From Paracoccaceae bacterium (GTDB taxonomy: Bacteria > Pseudomonadota > Alphaproteobacteria > Rhodobacterales > Rhodobacteraceae), in assembly GCA_028284605.1 (NCBI GenBank), contig JANQRL010000046.1, forward strand, positions 62,001 through 126,000: a stretch of DNA of 64,000 nt, given 5' to 3'. How positions within the stretch are numbered: position 1 is the first letter of the stretch; every line of letters begins with the position of its first letter. Of this stretch, positions 1 through 7,265 are shown one piece after another. A program made the position numbers and the translations under genes. The notes under the pieces were generated by a model. The model did not search any database. It saw only the letters and a list, made by a program, of their open reading frames with translations, and had not been told where the DNA came from.

Positions 1-306
1 AAGGTACCCTACGACATCGTGCTGGAGATGGACGAGATCAACGAGGACTTCCCCGAAACCGACGTCGCCATCGTCATCGGCTCGAACGACATCGTGAACC
101 CGGCGGCGCAGGACGACCCGAACTCGCCGATTGCGGGCATGCCGGTGCTGGAAGTTTGGAAGGCGAAACAGGTCTTCGTGTCGAAGCGCGGGCAGGGGAC
201 CGGCTATTCCGGCATCGAGAACCCGCTCTTCTTCAAGGAGAACACGCGGATGTTCTACGGAGACGCGAAGAAGTCCCTCGACGATCTGCTGACCCGGATC
301 AGCTAA
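1..306 (+). CDS. pntB: NAD(P) transhydrogenase subunit beta, 3' end (partial)
   Basis: The last 101 residues of PntB, the inner-membrane proton-translocating nicotinamide nucleotide transhydrogenase subunit that passes hydride between NADH and NADP+. What is visible is the cytoplasmic NADP(H)-binding domain III: the [13 protein letters not shown] segment, the [12 protein letters not shown] stretch and the [15 protein letters not shown] stretch, all strongly conserved in the family. The gene enters from the left edge in frame 1, so the membrane domain is outside the window. It ends in LLTRIS, a normal PntB C-terminus. Identification is firm; only the 5' boundary is missing. Confidence 0.92.
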   Translation, partial: KVPYDIVLEMDEINEDFPETDVAIVIGSNDIVNPAAQDDPNSPIAGMPVLEVWKAKQVFVSKRGQGTGYSGIENPLFFKENTRMFYGDAKKSLDDLLTRIS

Positions 307-410
307 GGGCTGGCGCCCGTTTCGCGGATCGAAACGGAGTGGTGATCCATCCCAGGTTGCGTTGCTTCGACGGGCACCTTAACGGATCGTTGACGTCTGG
401 AGTGTGTGCG

Positions 411-1070
411 ATGCGGAAGATCCTTGCTGGGCTGACTATGCTGTGCGTCGCGGCGTGCGGAGGATCGTCCGGGAACGTCTCCATCGGGGAGGAGATCGAC
501 CCAGATGCCGTTGTGGCACGGCTTGCCGAAGGACAGGCTGTGTTGGATAGGGTTATCGCTCTACCCAATACCGCCTTCAACGCGATGCCAACGACTGGGT
601 CGGCCACGTTTGAGGGCTTCGCGCAGATAAACATCGACTCCGACTTGAGCTCCAACCTGGATGACATCGAGGTTGTCGGAGACTCGGAGCTGACCGCACA
701 GTTCGCAGGTGACGGAAGAGTCACTGGCCGGATCGATAATATGATTGGGGCCGTCGGGACGCCGGAGGCGGGTGGGACCATTGATACCGTGGACGGCGAG
801 ATACTAATCGGTGCGGACTTCAGCCGGATCGGTACAGGTGCCTTGCGACCGAATCAGTGGGAGGCCGACTACGGCGGAACGATTACGTTCGCGGGTGATA
901 GCTACACACTCGACGATAGCATCGTCGGCGATTTTCGCGGCACGCGTCCTGGTGCAGAGCCGGATAGGGTCATCAGGGGAACAGATGCTGTCGATATCGG
1001 TCTGGCAAGTATTGGAAGCGGCGGGGCCGCGGTCTATGGCATCAGGATCTTTGGCGAAAGCGGCGGCTAG
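411..1070 (+). CDS. Predicted outer-membrane/periplasmic lipoprotein, unknown function
   Basis: 219 residues beginning with a lipoprotein signal: charged MRK, a hydrophobic stretch, then a lipobox VAAC with Cys16, followed by a Gly/Ser linker. The rest is acidic and glycine-rich with alternating beta-type segments. The C-terminal third (repeats of the kind GTITFAGDSY and IVGDFRGTRPG) recalls the small beta-barrel domain of transferrin-binding-protein-like lipoproteins, but that resemblance is from memory and weak. The start at the ATG of MRKIL is chosen because an in-frame extension upstream would destroy the signal peptide. It stands alone 104 bp after pntB. Confidence 0.68.
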   Translation: MRKILAGLTMLCVAACGGSSGNVSIGEEIDPDAVVARLAEGQAVLDRVIALPNTAFNAMPTTGSATFEGFAQINIDSDLSSNLDDIEVVGDSELTAQFAGDGRVTGRIDNMIGAVGTPEAGGTIDTVDGEILIGADFSRIGTGALRPNQWEADYGGTITFAGDSYTLDDSIVGDFRGTRPGAEPDRVIRGTDAVDIGLASIGSGGAAVYGIRIFGESGG

Positions 1071-1574
1071 GCGGTCATCTGCCTGCCGATGAGAACTCGG
1101 TATCTGTAGCGCGGCTGGAATGTCCCTGCAACGCGGGGCCCTTCCTTAGCACGGTCCGCTCAGGTCTTTGCTCGAATCTCATTGTAGACCCTAGCGCCGC
1201 GTGGGCTGTCCTTAGCAGGGGTGGAATTCGGTCGCTTGCGCTGATCCGCTATCTGGTCCGACCGACATTGAATTAGGCTAGGACGACGACCAAGCTGGTT
1301 GCTTCGAAGGTTGGCATCATGAATTGCCAGATCGTCGGCAGATGTCCAGTGACAGCGATGCTGTTGCGGTGGTTTAGCCAAGTGCAATCTGATTACCGCC
1401 CGGAGCAATGAGTGGCACAAGAAAGGAGGCGCAGACGCTGCCACAAAGATGTCAGTCTTGGACTCGGCTCGGCCAGCGGCGGGCCCCGCACTGGACAAAA
1501 TCGCCGCAGCTTGACCTGAGTCATTTCCTTCATCCTGATATCCGACTATATCCGTCGGAAAAGAAGGACTGACC
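1071..1574. other. 504-bp gap without a supportable gene
   Basis: No reading frame here has a convincing start, codon pattern or recognisable product. The stretch is somewhat less GC-rich than its neighbours. A minus-strand frame across 1160-1576 contains LGRRPSL, which faintly recalls the C-terminal linker of serine recombinases, but the rest does not follow that family, so no call is made. It may be degraded sequence. Confidence 0.4.
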
Positions 1575-1982
1575 ATGGCCGCTCTCCCGCTCCCACAGCC
1601 GCATCCGACCCGACGCCGTGCCGATCCCGCGCTGCTCGGGCGCCTGCGCCGGGCGGGGCGCGCCGCGCGGTTGGGGGTCGCCGTGATGGACGGCGCGCTG
1701 GATCAGCTCCTGCATGCCCTGCCGGGCGCGATCGGGCGGCGACTGACCTTCCATGAGACCGGCGCGGCGGAGCTGTCCTTTGACGAGGCCTGGCTTATCG
1801 GGGTCATCGAGGCGATCCGGACCGGCGATGCCGACCGCTACCGTTTCGCGCTGCTGAGCCGGATGCGGCGGGAGCCCGCCTCGCGCCTGCATTTCCTCTT
1901 CTGCAAGGTGGCGCATTCGCTCGACGCCCGGCCGGAGCATGCTAATCTTGCGATACGGCCAGCCATCGCCAGCGCCGAGTAG
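1575..1982 (+). CDS. Hypothetical protein upstream of dps
   Basis: 135 residues, Arg-rich N-terminus (PTRRRADPALLGRLRRAGRAARLG), then a mostly helical segment with no signal peptide and no membrane span. One motif-like patch is FDEAWLIGVIEAIRTGD near residues 75-90, and two nearby Arg/Cys-containing patches follow (LLSRMRREPASRLHFLFCKVAH). I do not recognise the family. It ends 18 bp before dps on the same strand, so co-transcription with dps is likely. The GC-rich third-position pattern supports a real gene. Confidence 0.62.
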   Translation: MAALPLPQPHPTRRRADPALLGRLRRAGRAARLGVAVMDGALDQLLHALPGAIGRRLTFHETGAAELSFDEAWLIGVIEAIRTGDADRYRFALLSRMRREPASRLHFLFCKVAHSLDARPEHANLAIRPAIASAE

Positions 1983-2000
1983 ATTTGAAGGGACAAGACC

Positions 2001-2471
2001 ATGACACAGACCGCTGCCGATCTCAGCCCCACGGCCCGCGAGGCCATCGTCGAGGCGCTGAACCAGAGCGTCGCGGAGACCGCCGTGACCACGATGCTGG
2101 CGCAGAATTTCCACTGGAATGTGACGGGCATGGCCTTTGGGCCGCTACACACGCTGTTTCAGACCATCTACGAGGATCATTTCGTCGCGCAGGACGATCT
2201 GGCGGAGCGGATCAAGGCGCTCGACGGCCATGCCGAGGGGATGCTGGCGGGGATGCTGAAGCGGTCGAAGGTGGCCGAGCATGACGGGCATGCCAGCGAC
2301 GCCGAGATGATCAAGGCGATGAAGGCGGCGCAGGAGACCCTGGCCGCGACGATCGGGGCCTGCGGGGAACTGGCGGCGGAGCATGGCGATACGCTGACCG
2401 AGGATCTCTGCATCTCCCGTGGTCAGGCGCATGAGAAATTCGCCTGGATGCTGGGCGCCCATCTGGCCTGA
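2001..2471 (+). CDS. dps: Dps-family ferritin-like DNA-protection protein
   Basis: 156 residues, the usual Dps length. Dps assembles into a 12-subunit shell that oxidises Fe(II) with hydrogen peroxide, stores the iron and protects DNA. The inter-subunit ferroxidase ligands are all visible: His38 in FHWNVTG, His50 in GPLHTLF, and Asp65 and Glu69 in QDDLAERI. The N-terminus MTQTAADLS is short with no Lys-rich tail, so strong DNA binding through that tail is not expected. It probably shares a transcript with the preceding small gene and ends at a hairpin terminator facing the convergent acyltransferase gene. Confidence 0.93.
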   Translation: MTQTAADLSPTAREAIVEALNQSVAETAVTTMLAQNFHWNVTGMAFGPLHTLFQTIYEDHFVAQDDLAERIKALDGHAEGMLAGMLKRSKVAEHDGHASDAEMIKAMKAAQETLAATIGACGELAAEHGDTLTEDLCISRGQAHEKFAWMLGAHLA

Positions 2472-2495
2472 CACGGTCGGCCCTCGACCAAGGTG

Positions 2496-2520
2496 ACGCC
2501 CGGGTCTCAGCCCGGGCGTT
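2496..2520 (+). terminator. Hairpin terminator between dps and the acyltransferase gene
   Basis: A perfect 9-bp stem, ACGCCCGGG and CCCGGGCGT, around a 6-nt loop (TCTCAG), followed by TTGTCGTT. It lies 25 bp after the dps stop and overlaps the last codons of the convergent gene, so it can act on dps and perhaps in both directions. The T-run is imperfect. Confidence 0.6.
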
Positions 2521-3403
2521 GTCGTTCAGGCTTCCATCGGCGGTGAAACCAGAACCATTGCTCTGGCGTCGCGCGGATTCGGGTCTCGAGAGCCGCTGTC
2601 GCGGCGCGGGTCATCGTCACCGGGTCGCCCGGCGTGATCGGCGCATCCATCTCGACAGCGAAGCTCAGCCCGTCGGGATTGCGGCGCGCGAAGACCGGGA
2701 TCAGCGCCGCGCCGTAGCGCAGGGCGAGATCGGCGGCCGACGTCGCCGTGGGGGCTGGTTGGCCGAGAAACCGGATCGGGGCGCCGCCCTTGGCCCAGAC
2801 ATCGAAGAGCAGTACCCCGATGCCGCCGGATTTCAGGAACCGCGCGAAGCCTATCGTCCCCTGGCGCCCCTGGGCGAAGACCGGGCCGCTAACGGGCGCC
2901 AGGGTCTGCACGTAGTGGGCGTTGAAGGCCGGGTTGCGCATCGGGCGGTAGAGGCCGCCGATCTCGTACCCCTGGGCGGTGAGGACATGGCGCGGCGCCT
3001 CGTGATTGCCGAAATGCCCGGTGATCAGGATCGCCGGGCGCCGGTCCGCGCGGGCGGTGTTCAGGGCGGCGAGACCCGGACCGGCGATCTCCGTCCCGGC
3101 GACGCGGGCGGTGAATTCGGACCCCGAATAGGTCTCGATAAGGGTGCGGCCGGCATTGTCGGCGACCGCGTCGGCGACCGTTTCGCGGCGACTTTCGGGC
3201 CAGTCGGGATAGATGAAGCGGAGCTGGTCCAGCACCCGGCGCCGATAGCCGGCCATCGGCGCCAGACGGCGCAAGGTGGCGCCCATGAACGGCACGCGGC
3301 GGTCATAGGGCATCGCCAGCGCCCGCTCGAGGAGCGCGCGGATCAGCCGGTCCACGGTCCAGTCCGCGGCACGGCGGGAAAGCGAGGCGGGGCGGTCGGC
3401 CAC
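2507..3403 (-). CDS. Lysophospholipid acyltransferase of the LpxL/HtrB (lipid A late acyltransferase) family
   Basis: 298 residues. Family members add a secondary acyl chain to lipid A precursors at the inner membrane, using acyl-ACP. The catalytic H-x4-E motif is seen as GHFGNHE (His130, Glu135), followed by GLYRPMRNP and later by RFLGQPAPTATSAADLA, which are typical substrate-binding blocks. The C-terminal TPEQWFWFHRRWK is the family signature. A clear N-terminal membrane anchor is weak; residues 15-35 are only moderately hydrophobic. The gene is convergent with dps and lies 76 bp downstream of fliG on the same strand. It could act on ornithine lipid or another lipid rather than lipid A; the family call is firm and the substrate is not. 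Confidence 0.85.
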   Translation of the reverse strand: MADRPASLSRRAADWTVDRLIRALLERALAMPYDRRVPFMGATLRRLAPMAGYRRRVLDQLRFIYPDWPESRRETVADAVADNAGRTLIETYSGSEFTARVAGTEIAGPGLAALNTARADRRPAILITGHFGNHEAPRHVLTAQGYEIGGLYRPMRNPAFNAHYVQTLAPVSGPVFAQGRQGTIGFARFLKSGGIGVLLFDVWAKGGAPIRFLGQPAPTATSAADLALRYGAALIPVFARRNPDGLSFAVEMDAPITPGDPVTMTRAATAALETRIRATPEQWFWFHRRWKPERQRPG

Positions 3404-3479
3404 GGGTCCACCGGTTCCTTGGCGATGCTTCGCGGGGCATAGGCGAGCGGCCGGGGTCAGGCAAGCCGGCAGCGTCGGC

Positions 3480-4547
3480 TCAGGCGGCCTCCTCCGCCTC
3501 TTCGGGTTCCGACATCGTGATCTCCCCCCGGTCCGCGGCGTCGCGGATCGCCGCGATCACCGCGGCCATCGCCGCATCGCCCTCCGCCGGCTTGACCTTG
3601 GCGCGTTCGCCCATCGCCTCGCGCAACTGCTCGGCCATCCGCTTCGACATGTTGTTGAGAATGAAGTCCGCCGCCGCGATACCGCCATCGCCCAGCACTC
3701 CGGCGCCCGCCAGGGCGGTGACCAGCACCTCGGTCTCGATCAGGCGCAGCACCTTCGGCAGGTCGACCGCCGGCACCCGGGCGGGAATGTCCGGGAAGGT
3801 GAAGATCGTGCGCTGCACCTGCTCGGCGAAATCGGGATCGGTCGCCGCCAGCCCTTCGAGGACGCCGTCACGGGTCTCCGCCGGGCTTGAATTGAGGATC
3901 GCGCCGACCCGTTCATCGGGTGGCACCGGGAAGGCCGCCTCCTCGATCAGGGCATAATCCTCGGCCAGGGCGGCGCCGATCCGGCGCACCGCCTCGGGTG
4001 TCACCGCGCCGGTCCGGGACACCGCGACGGCGGTCCGGCGGGCAATCTCGCCAGGCAGCGAGGCCAGGAGTTCAGCCGCCCGTGCGACGGGCAGCTTCGA
4101 TAGCAGCACCGCCGCGATCTCCGTGCATTCGGTCGTCATGATCTCCTGCAACACGCCGACTTCGAGCGCGCGGACCTGTTCCCAGGGATCGGTCACCGTG
4201 CCATCGGCGATCTCGCGCTTCAGCCGCCCTGCCGCCTCGCCGCTGATCTGCCCGTCGAGCGCGGCGAGCGCCCCTTCGATCCCGCCGGGCGAGGGCAGGC
4301 CGACCTGCTCCACCGCCGAGGTGAACTCACCCGCGACGGAGGCGACGGTCGCGCGATCGACCAGTTTGAGGTCGGCGAGTTCGCGGGTCAGGGCAAGCTG
4401 CGCGCCCTCCGGCAACCGGTCGAGCGGGAGCGTCCGACCGCTGGCAAGAAGCAACTGCACGACGACCGCAGCCTTGCGGCGGCGGCTCAGCGCGGCACCG
4501 TCCGGTGGCGGGGTCCCAGAGGAATCCTGCGCTGCTGCTGCGTCCAT
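3480..4547 (-). CDS. fliG: Flagellar motor switch protein FliG (orphan location)
   Basis: 355 residues from the ATG of MDAAAAQ; a GTG start 33 bp upstream is possible but has no Shine-Dalgarno. FliG is the rotor protein that couples torque to the stator and to FliM/FliN. Visible blocks are a FliG_N-like helix set (LSRRRKAAVVVQLLL onwards), a middle domain with SKLPVARAAELLASLP, and a C-terminal domain with TIFTFPDIP, LNNMSKRMAEQLREAM and DRGEI, matching the family's FTFEDL, NMSKRAAEMLRED and AEEGEI positions. The middle-domain EHPQ motif is not present in its usual form. The C-terminus is Glu-rich (EPEEAEEA). No other flagellar gene is within the window. Confidence 0.75.
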   Translation of the reverse strand: MDAAAAQDSSGTPPPDGAALSRRRKAAVVVQLLLASGRTLPLDRLPEGAQLALTRELADLKLVDRATVASVAGEFTSAVEQVGLPSPGGIEGALAALDGQISGEAAGRLKREIADGTVTDPWEQVRALEVGVLQEIMTTECTEIAAVLLSKLPVARAAELLASLPGEIARRTAVAVSRTGAVTPEAVRRIGAALAEDYALIEEAAFPVPPDERVGAILNSSPAETRDGVLEGLAATDPDFAEQVQRTIFTFPDIPARVPAVDLPKVLRLIETEVLVTALAGAGVLGDGGIAAADFILNNMSKRMAEQLREAMGERAKVKPAEGDAAMAAVIAAIRDAADRGEITMSEPEEAEEAA

Positions 4548-4612
4548 GTCAGACCCGTCCCGATCGTTGCCGGGTCTCACTATGGGCCGGAGACGGTGAA
4601 GAAACGGTTAGG

Positions 4613-4786
4613 TCAGCTCGTCGAGACGAGCGGGACACAGGCCCCGGCGGCCGGGTCCCACATAGTGCCGTCGGCGCAGGACATTGCCTGCTGATCCAGC
4701 CGGTGGTCGGAGGAGCAGCCCATCGCGAGCGCGAGCGACGGCGCGACCATCAGGGCGGTGGCGGCGAACAGGGTCTTCAGGGTCAT
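4613..4786 (-). CDS. Small secreted cysteine-containing peptide, unknown function
   Basis: 57 codons beginning ATG ACC CTG AAG after a GGAG-type Shine-Dalgarno (GATAGGAGCCTGCC). The product has a clear Sec signal (MTLKTLFAAT then ALMVAPSLALA) with cleavage expected after ALA, leaving a mature peptide of about 36 residues with three Cys (MGCSS, MSCADG, GACVP). The pattern CADGTMWDPAAGACV resembles the short Cys-containing repeats of chitin-binding-like peptides, but I make no functional claim. It is read from the sequence directly and is easy to miss because of its size. It lies upstream of fliG on the same strand, and the GC-rich codon use is like its neighbours. Confidence 0.6.
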   Translation of the reverse strand: MTLKTLFAATALMVAPSLALAMGCSSDHRLDQQAMSCADGTMWDPAAGACVPLVSTS

Positions 4787-4846
4787 GGCAGGCTCCTATC
4801 CGGTCGTCATTGACTGACCGGAAGGATAGAGTCCGATGCCGCGGGG

Positions 4847-5347
4847 TCAACTGTCCTTGCCGCGGCGGGCCGGATGGGTGAACTGGATCGACATCCGTTT
4901 CAGCTCGTCATGGGCCTTGGCCGAGAGCGTGCCGGCCTCGAGCGTGATGTCGTGCAGTCGCCCGAATTCCCCGGCCAGCCTCGCGATCTCGTCGTCGCTG
5001 AACTCCCGATCGGCGCGGGCGAAACCGGCCACGCTGCGCGAATCGCCGGCCTCGTTGCCCATGGCGATGCCGTAGACGAGGCCATGCTCCGCCGCCTTGG
5101 ACATCACATTGGCGGGATCGTCGAGTTCCGACCATCGCACCTGGCCATTGTTGGAATAGCTCCAGGCGACGACCGGGTCCTGCATGACAAGACCATTGGC
5201 GGAGTAGTACTCCAGCCACACCGGATCGTAGGTTTGAAACAAGTAGGATGGCGTTACATGAACGATATGAAAGGCGATCGCGAATCCGGAGGGACTGGCT
5301 TGCTCCATCCGGTGCAGGATGCTTTGAATTTCAGCGGTTTCGCCCAT
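4847..5347 (-). CDS. Autoinducer-binding (LuxR N-terminal) domain protein without an HTH domain
   Basis: 166 residues consisting only of the acyl-homoserine-lactone-binding domain of LuxR regulators. The residues that line the AHL pocket in the family are all kept: Trp44, Tyr48, Asp57-Pro58, Trp72 and Gly93 (TYDPVWLEYY, QDPVVAW, RWSEL, YGIAMG). The domain ends with the usual amphipathic helix (EFGRLHDI) but the protein stops soon after, at GKDS, with no GerE-type helix-turn-helix. The gene is divergent from a full-length LuxR gene 146 bp away. A protein like this could bind AHL without binding DNA, or pair with the full-length LuxR; both ideas are inference. No frameshift-restored HTH is apparent downstream. 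Confidence 0.85.
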   Translation of the reverse strand: MGETAEIQSILHRMEQASPSGFAIAFHIVHVTPSYLFQTYDPVWLEYYSANGLVMQDPVVAWSYSNNGQVRWSELDDPANVMSKAAEHGLVYGIAMGNEAGDSRSVAGFARADREFSDDEIARLAGEFGRLHDITLEAGTLSAKAHDELKRMSIQFTHPARRGKDS

Positions 5348-5428
5348 CCCGAGCCGGTCCTGAAATCACTCGCTTTAAGGTTGCTTGTCATGAAACGAAC
5401 AAAGTAAGTTCCCGACGTTGTCTGATTT

Positions 5429-5458
5429 AAGCCTAGTCGATGCGGCCAGACAAGGCTT
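5429..5458. promoter_or_regulatory. 30-bp inverted repeat in the divergent luxR-type intergenic region
   Basis: Arms AAGCCTAGTC and GACAAGGCTT are reverse complements with one mismatch, separated by 10 nt. It is the best dyad in the 146-bp region between the HTH-less protein and luxR, 35 bp before the luxR ATG. It could be an operator for a LuxR-type or other regulator, or an mRNA hairpin in the luxR leader. It is longer and more widely spaced than a classic 20-bp lux box. Confidence 0.4.
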
Positions 5459-5493
5459 GCCCGCCTCTCTGGTAAAGGCGTGATGGGACCGCG

Positions 5494-6102
5494 ATGGCAG
5501 ACCTGATCGATCACGAGGAGTTCTCGGCGCTCGCGCCCGCGGGTTACTACGTCGCGCTGCGTGTGGGCTTTGCGTTTCCGCTGATCGAGATCAACGAACT
5601 GCCGGACGACTGGGTTGCCCACTACACCGAACAGCGTTTCATGCTGTTCGATCCGGTCATCCGCTGGCTCTATGCCAATGTCGGTGCGACACGGTGGAGC
5701 GAGATCGGCCTCGACGATGACCGCGAGGTGATCGCCCAGGCGCAGGAATACGGTCTGCGCCACGGCATCGCGATCTCGTGCTTCGACGAGATGTCCGACG
5801 GCCAGCGCTCCTTCGGGTCCTTCGTGCGGGGCGACCGCGACTTCAGCATCGACGAGATCCAGGTGCTGCACGGGCACATGTGGCGACTGCACCGTGACAG
5901 CGCACCGCCGTCGAATCTGACCGACAACGAACTCGAGGTGTTGCGAATGGTCAAGGATGGCATGCGGCTGAAGCAGATCGCCCACGAGATCGGTGTGACT
6001 GAGGGCGCGGTGAAGCAGCGGTTGCGAAATGCCAGGGACAAGCTGCGCGCTCAGACCGGCGCCCAGGCGGCGGCGAAGGCGCACGAGTTCGGCCTTCTGT
6101 GA
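5494..6102 (+). CDS. LuxR-family quorum-sensing transcriptional regulator
   Basis: 202 residues: an AHL-binding domain (about 15-135) followed by a LuxR/GerE helix-turn-helix (about 141-200). Pocket residues are Trp40, Tyr44, Asp53-Pro54, Trp68 and Gly91. The HTH reads LTDNELEVLRMVKDGM, then KQIAHEIGVTEGAVKQRL, a standard recognition helix. It is somewhat shorter than the 230-250 residues common in LuxR proteins, mainly at the N-terminus. The AHL synthase gene follows 167 bp downstream on the same strand, so this is the cognate receptor by position. In R. capsulatus a comparable pair (GtaR/GtaI) influences GTA production; whether that holds here is not shown by sequence. Confidence 0.92.
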   Translation: MADLIDHEEFSALAPAGYYVALRVGFAFPLIEINELPDDWVAHYTEQRFMLFDPVIRWLYANVGATRWSEIGLDDDREVIAQAQEYGLRHGIAISCFDEMSDGQRSFGSFVRGDRDFSIDEIQVLHGHMWRLHRDSAPPSNLTDNELEVLRMVKDGMRLKQIAHEIGVTEGAVKQRLRNARDKLRAQTGAQAAAKAHEFGLL

Positions 6103-6246
6103 CCTCGGCCCCGGAAGACCCGGCCGCCAAGAGGCTGTCAGAGAGAAATTAACGAAGATTACCCAACCCAAAGTTGAAAACGTGCCGAATTCGTCTGTTC
6201 GCGCCGTCGACGTGGTTAACAACGCCCCCAATTCTTGCCTAACTGG

Positions 6247-6265
6247 ACTCTCCATAGAGGAGAGT
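6247..6265 (+). promoter_or_regulatory. Perfect hairpin enclosing the Shine-Dalgarno of the AHL synthase gene
   Basis: ACTCTCC and GGAGAGT form a perfect 7-bp stem around ATAGA. The right arm contains the GGAG Shine-Dalgarno, and the synthase ATG begins 5 nt after the stem. If formed in the mRNA it would hide the ribosome-binding site, so translation could be limited or controlled by temperature, a protein or an antisense RNA. A DNA-operator role is also possible. Confidence 0.5.
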
Positions 6266-6269
6266 TCCA

Positions 6270-6926
6270 ATGCAGAACATCACGTTGAAATTGTCCACGT
6301 TGCATCGCCACGGTTCGGCTTTCTTCGACTACCTCGCCCTGCGCAAGCAGTTCTTCGTCGATACGCTCGGCTGGACCATCCCCCATGACGACATGCATGA
6401 GATGGACCAGTACGATAACCCGGCGGCCCGGTATTCCCTTGTGGTGCAGGACGGTGCGGTCATCGCGGGCGCCCGGGCGATGCCCACGACCGCGGAATGG
6501 GGCCAGACGACCTACATGCTGGGCGATGCCTGCCGGGGGAAGCTCGCGGGCATTCCGGCCAATCTGGTGCGCCTTAACGACGTCACCCCGCAGATGTGGG
6601 AATGCACGCGGCTTGTCATCGCGCCCTCGGTCGAGGGGATCGCGGCGCGCACCGAGTGCCTGCGGCTGATCTGCGAGGGCCTTGTCGAGATGGCGTTGGC
6701 GGAAGGGGCGACGGAGCTGATGTCGCTCTCGAACCTCTGGCTGCTGCGGTCGCTGAAGAAGATCGGCTATAGCGCGGAGCTGATGGGCAAGCCTTACGTC
6801 AACGCCGAGGATGGCCACAAATACGCGGTCATGAAGATGCCGGCCGAGCGCCTCCTGCCCGTTCTTCCGCCGGAAGTGGCCCGGTTCGGTCCTGCCGCCG
6901 TGGAACAGGACCGCGAGGCCGCCTGA
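6270..6926 (+). CDS. Acyl-homoserine-lactone synthase, LuxI family
   Basis: 218 residues. LuxI-type enzymes make N-acyl-homoserine lactones from S-adenosylmethionine and acyl-ACP in the cytoplasm. The invariant residues are visible: Arg25 and Phe29 (ALRKQFF), Trp35 (LGWTI), Asp46 and Asp49 (EMDQYD), Arg69 (GARAMPTT), Glu111 and Arg114 (WECTRL). The typical loss of sequence similarity occurs in the C-terminal third, which is the acyl-chain-selecting part, so the chain length cannot be predicted. The cognate luxR lies upstream. The Shine-Dalgarno is inside a perfect hairpin (6247-6265). The start is the ATG 5 nt beyond that stem. Confidence 0.94.
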   Translation: MQNITLKLSTLHRHGSAFFDYLALRKQFFVDTLGWTIPHDDMHEMDQYDNPAARYSLVVQDGAVIAGARAMPTTAEWGQTTYMLGDACRGKLAGIPANLVRLNDVTPQMWECTRLVIAPSVEGIAARTECLRLICEGLVEMALAEGATELMSLSNLWLLRSLKKIGYSAELMGKPYVNAEDGHKYAVMKMPAERLLPVLPPEVARFGPAAVEQDREAA

Positions 6927-7265
6927 CCGCGCGAGAGCCGGGCCGGCCGCCTGTCCTATCCCGAACGCCGCCTCGTGGGGGGTGCGGCCTTGGGACGGAA
7001 GGCGCCGGCCCCGCGCCGGACCGGCGTCGGTTTGGCCCGCGTCCGGGAAACGGGGCTGTGGCCCCGGTGGCATCGGGCACCGTCGTTCCGACCGGCGGCC
7101 GAGATGCCGACATCCCTCGCTGTAAATGCGGGGTCTCGGGTGGTTCGAGGGCGCCTGCGCCGCGATTGCCCGAATGCATCAGCGGCACGGGAACCGGGGC
7201 GAACGCGGTGGTGCACTACCGCCGCCCCTTGGAATCGGGCCCCGCCGCGTTGCATGGGCTGGCCC
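6927..7265. other. 339-bp gap between the AHL synthase gene and purB
   Basis: The synthase and purB converge here. The sequence is very GC-rich with many short GC-only dyads, but none forms a stem followed by a T-run. Long open frames on both strands are Arg/Pro-rich shadows. No gene or RNA is supported. Confidence 0.4.

Noticed and set aside
156-410. In-frame extension upstream of the lipoprotein start
   Set aside because: It overlaps pntB in another frame and would bury the signal peptide and lipobox.
1160-1576. Minus-strand 138-codon frame with LGRRPSL, reminiscent of a serine recombinase C-terminus
   Set aside because: Only one short block is similar, the remainder has no recombinase pattern and there is no catalytic domain, inverted repeat or target duplication nearby.
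5254-6270. Long minus-strand frame across luxR
   Set aside because: It is an antisense shadow of the GC-rich luxR gene with no recognisable product; luxR has all its conserved residues on the plus strand.
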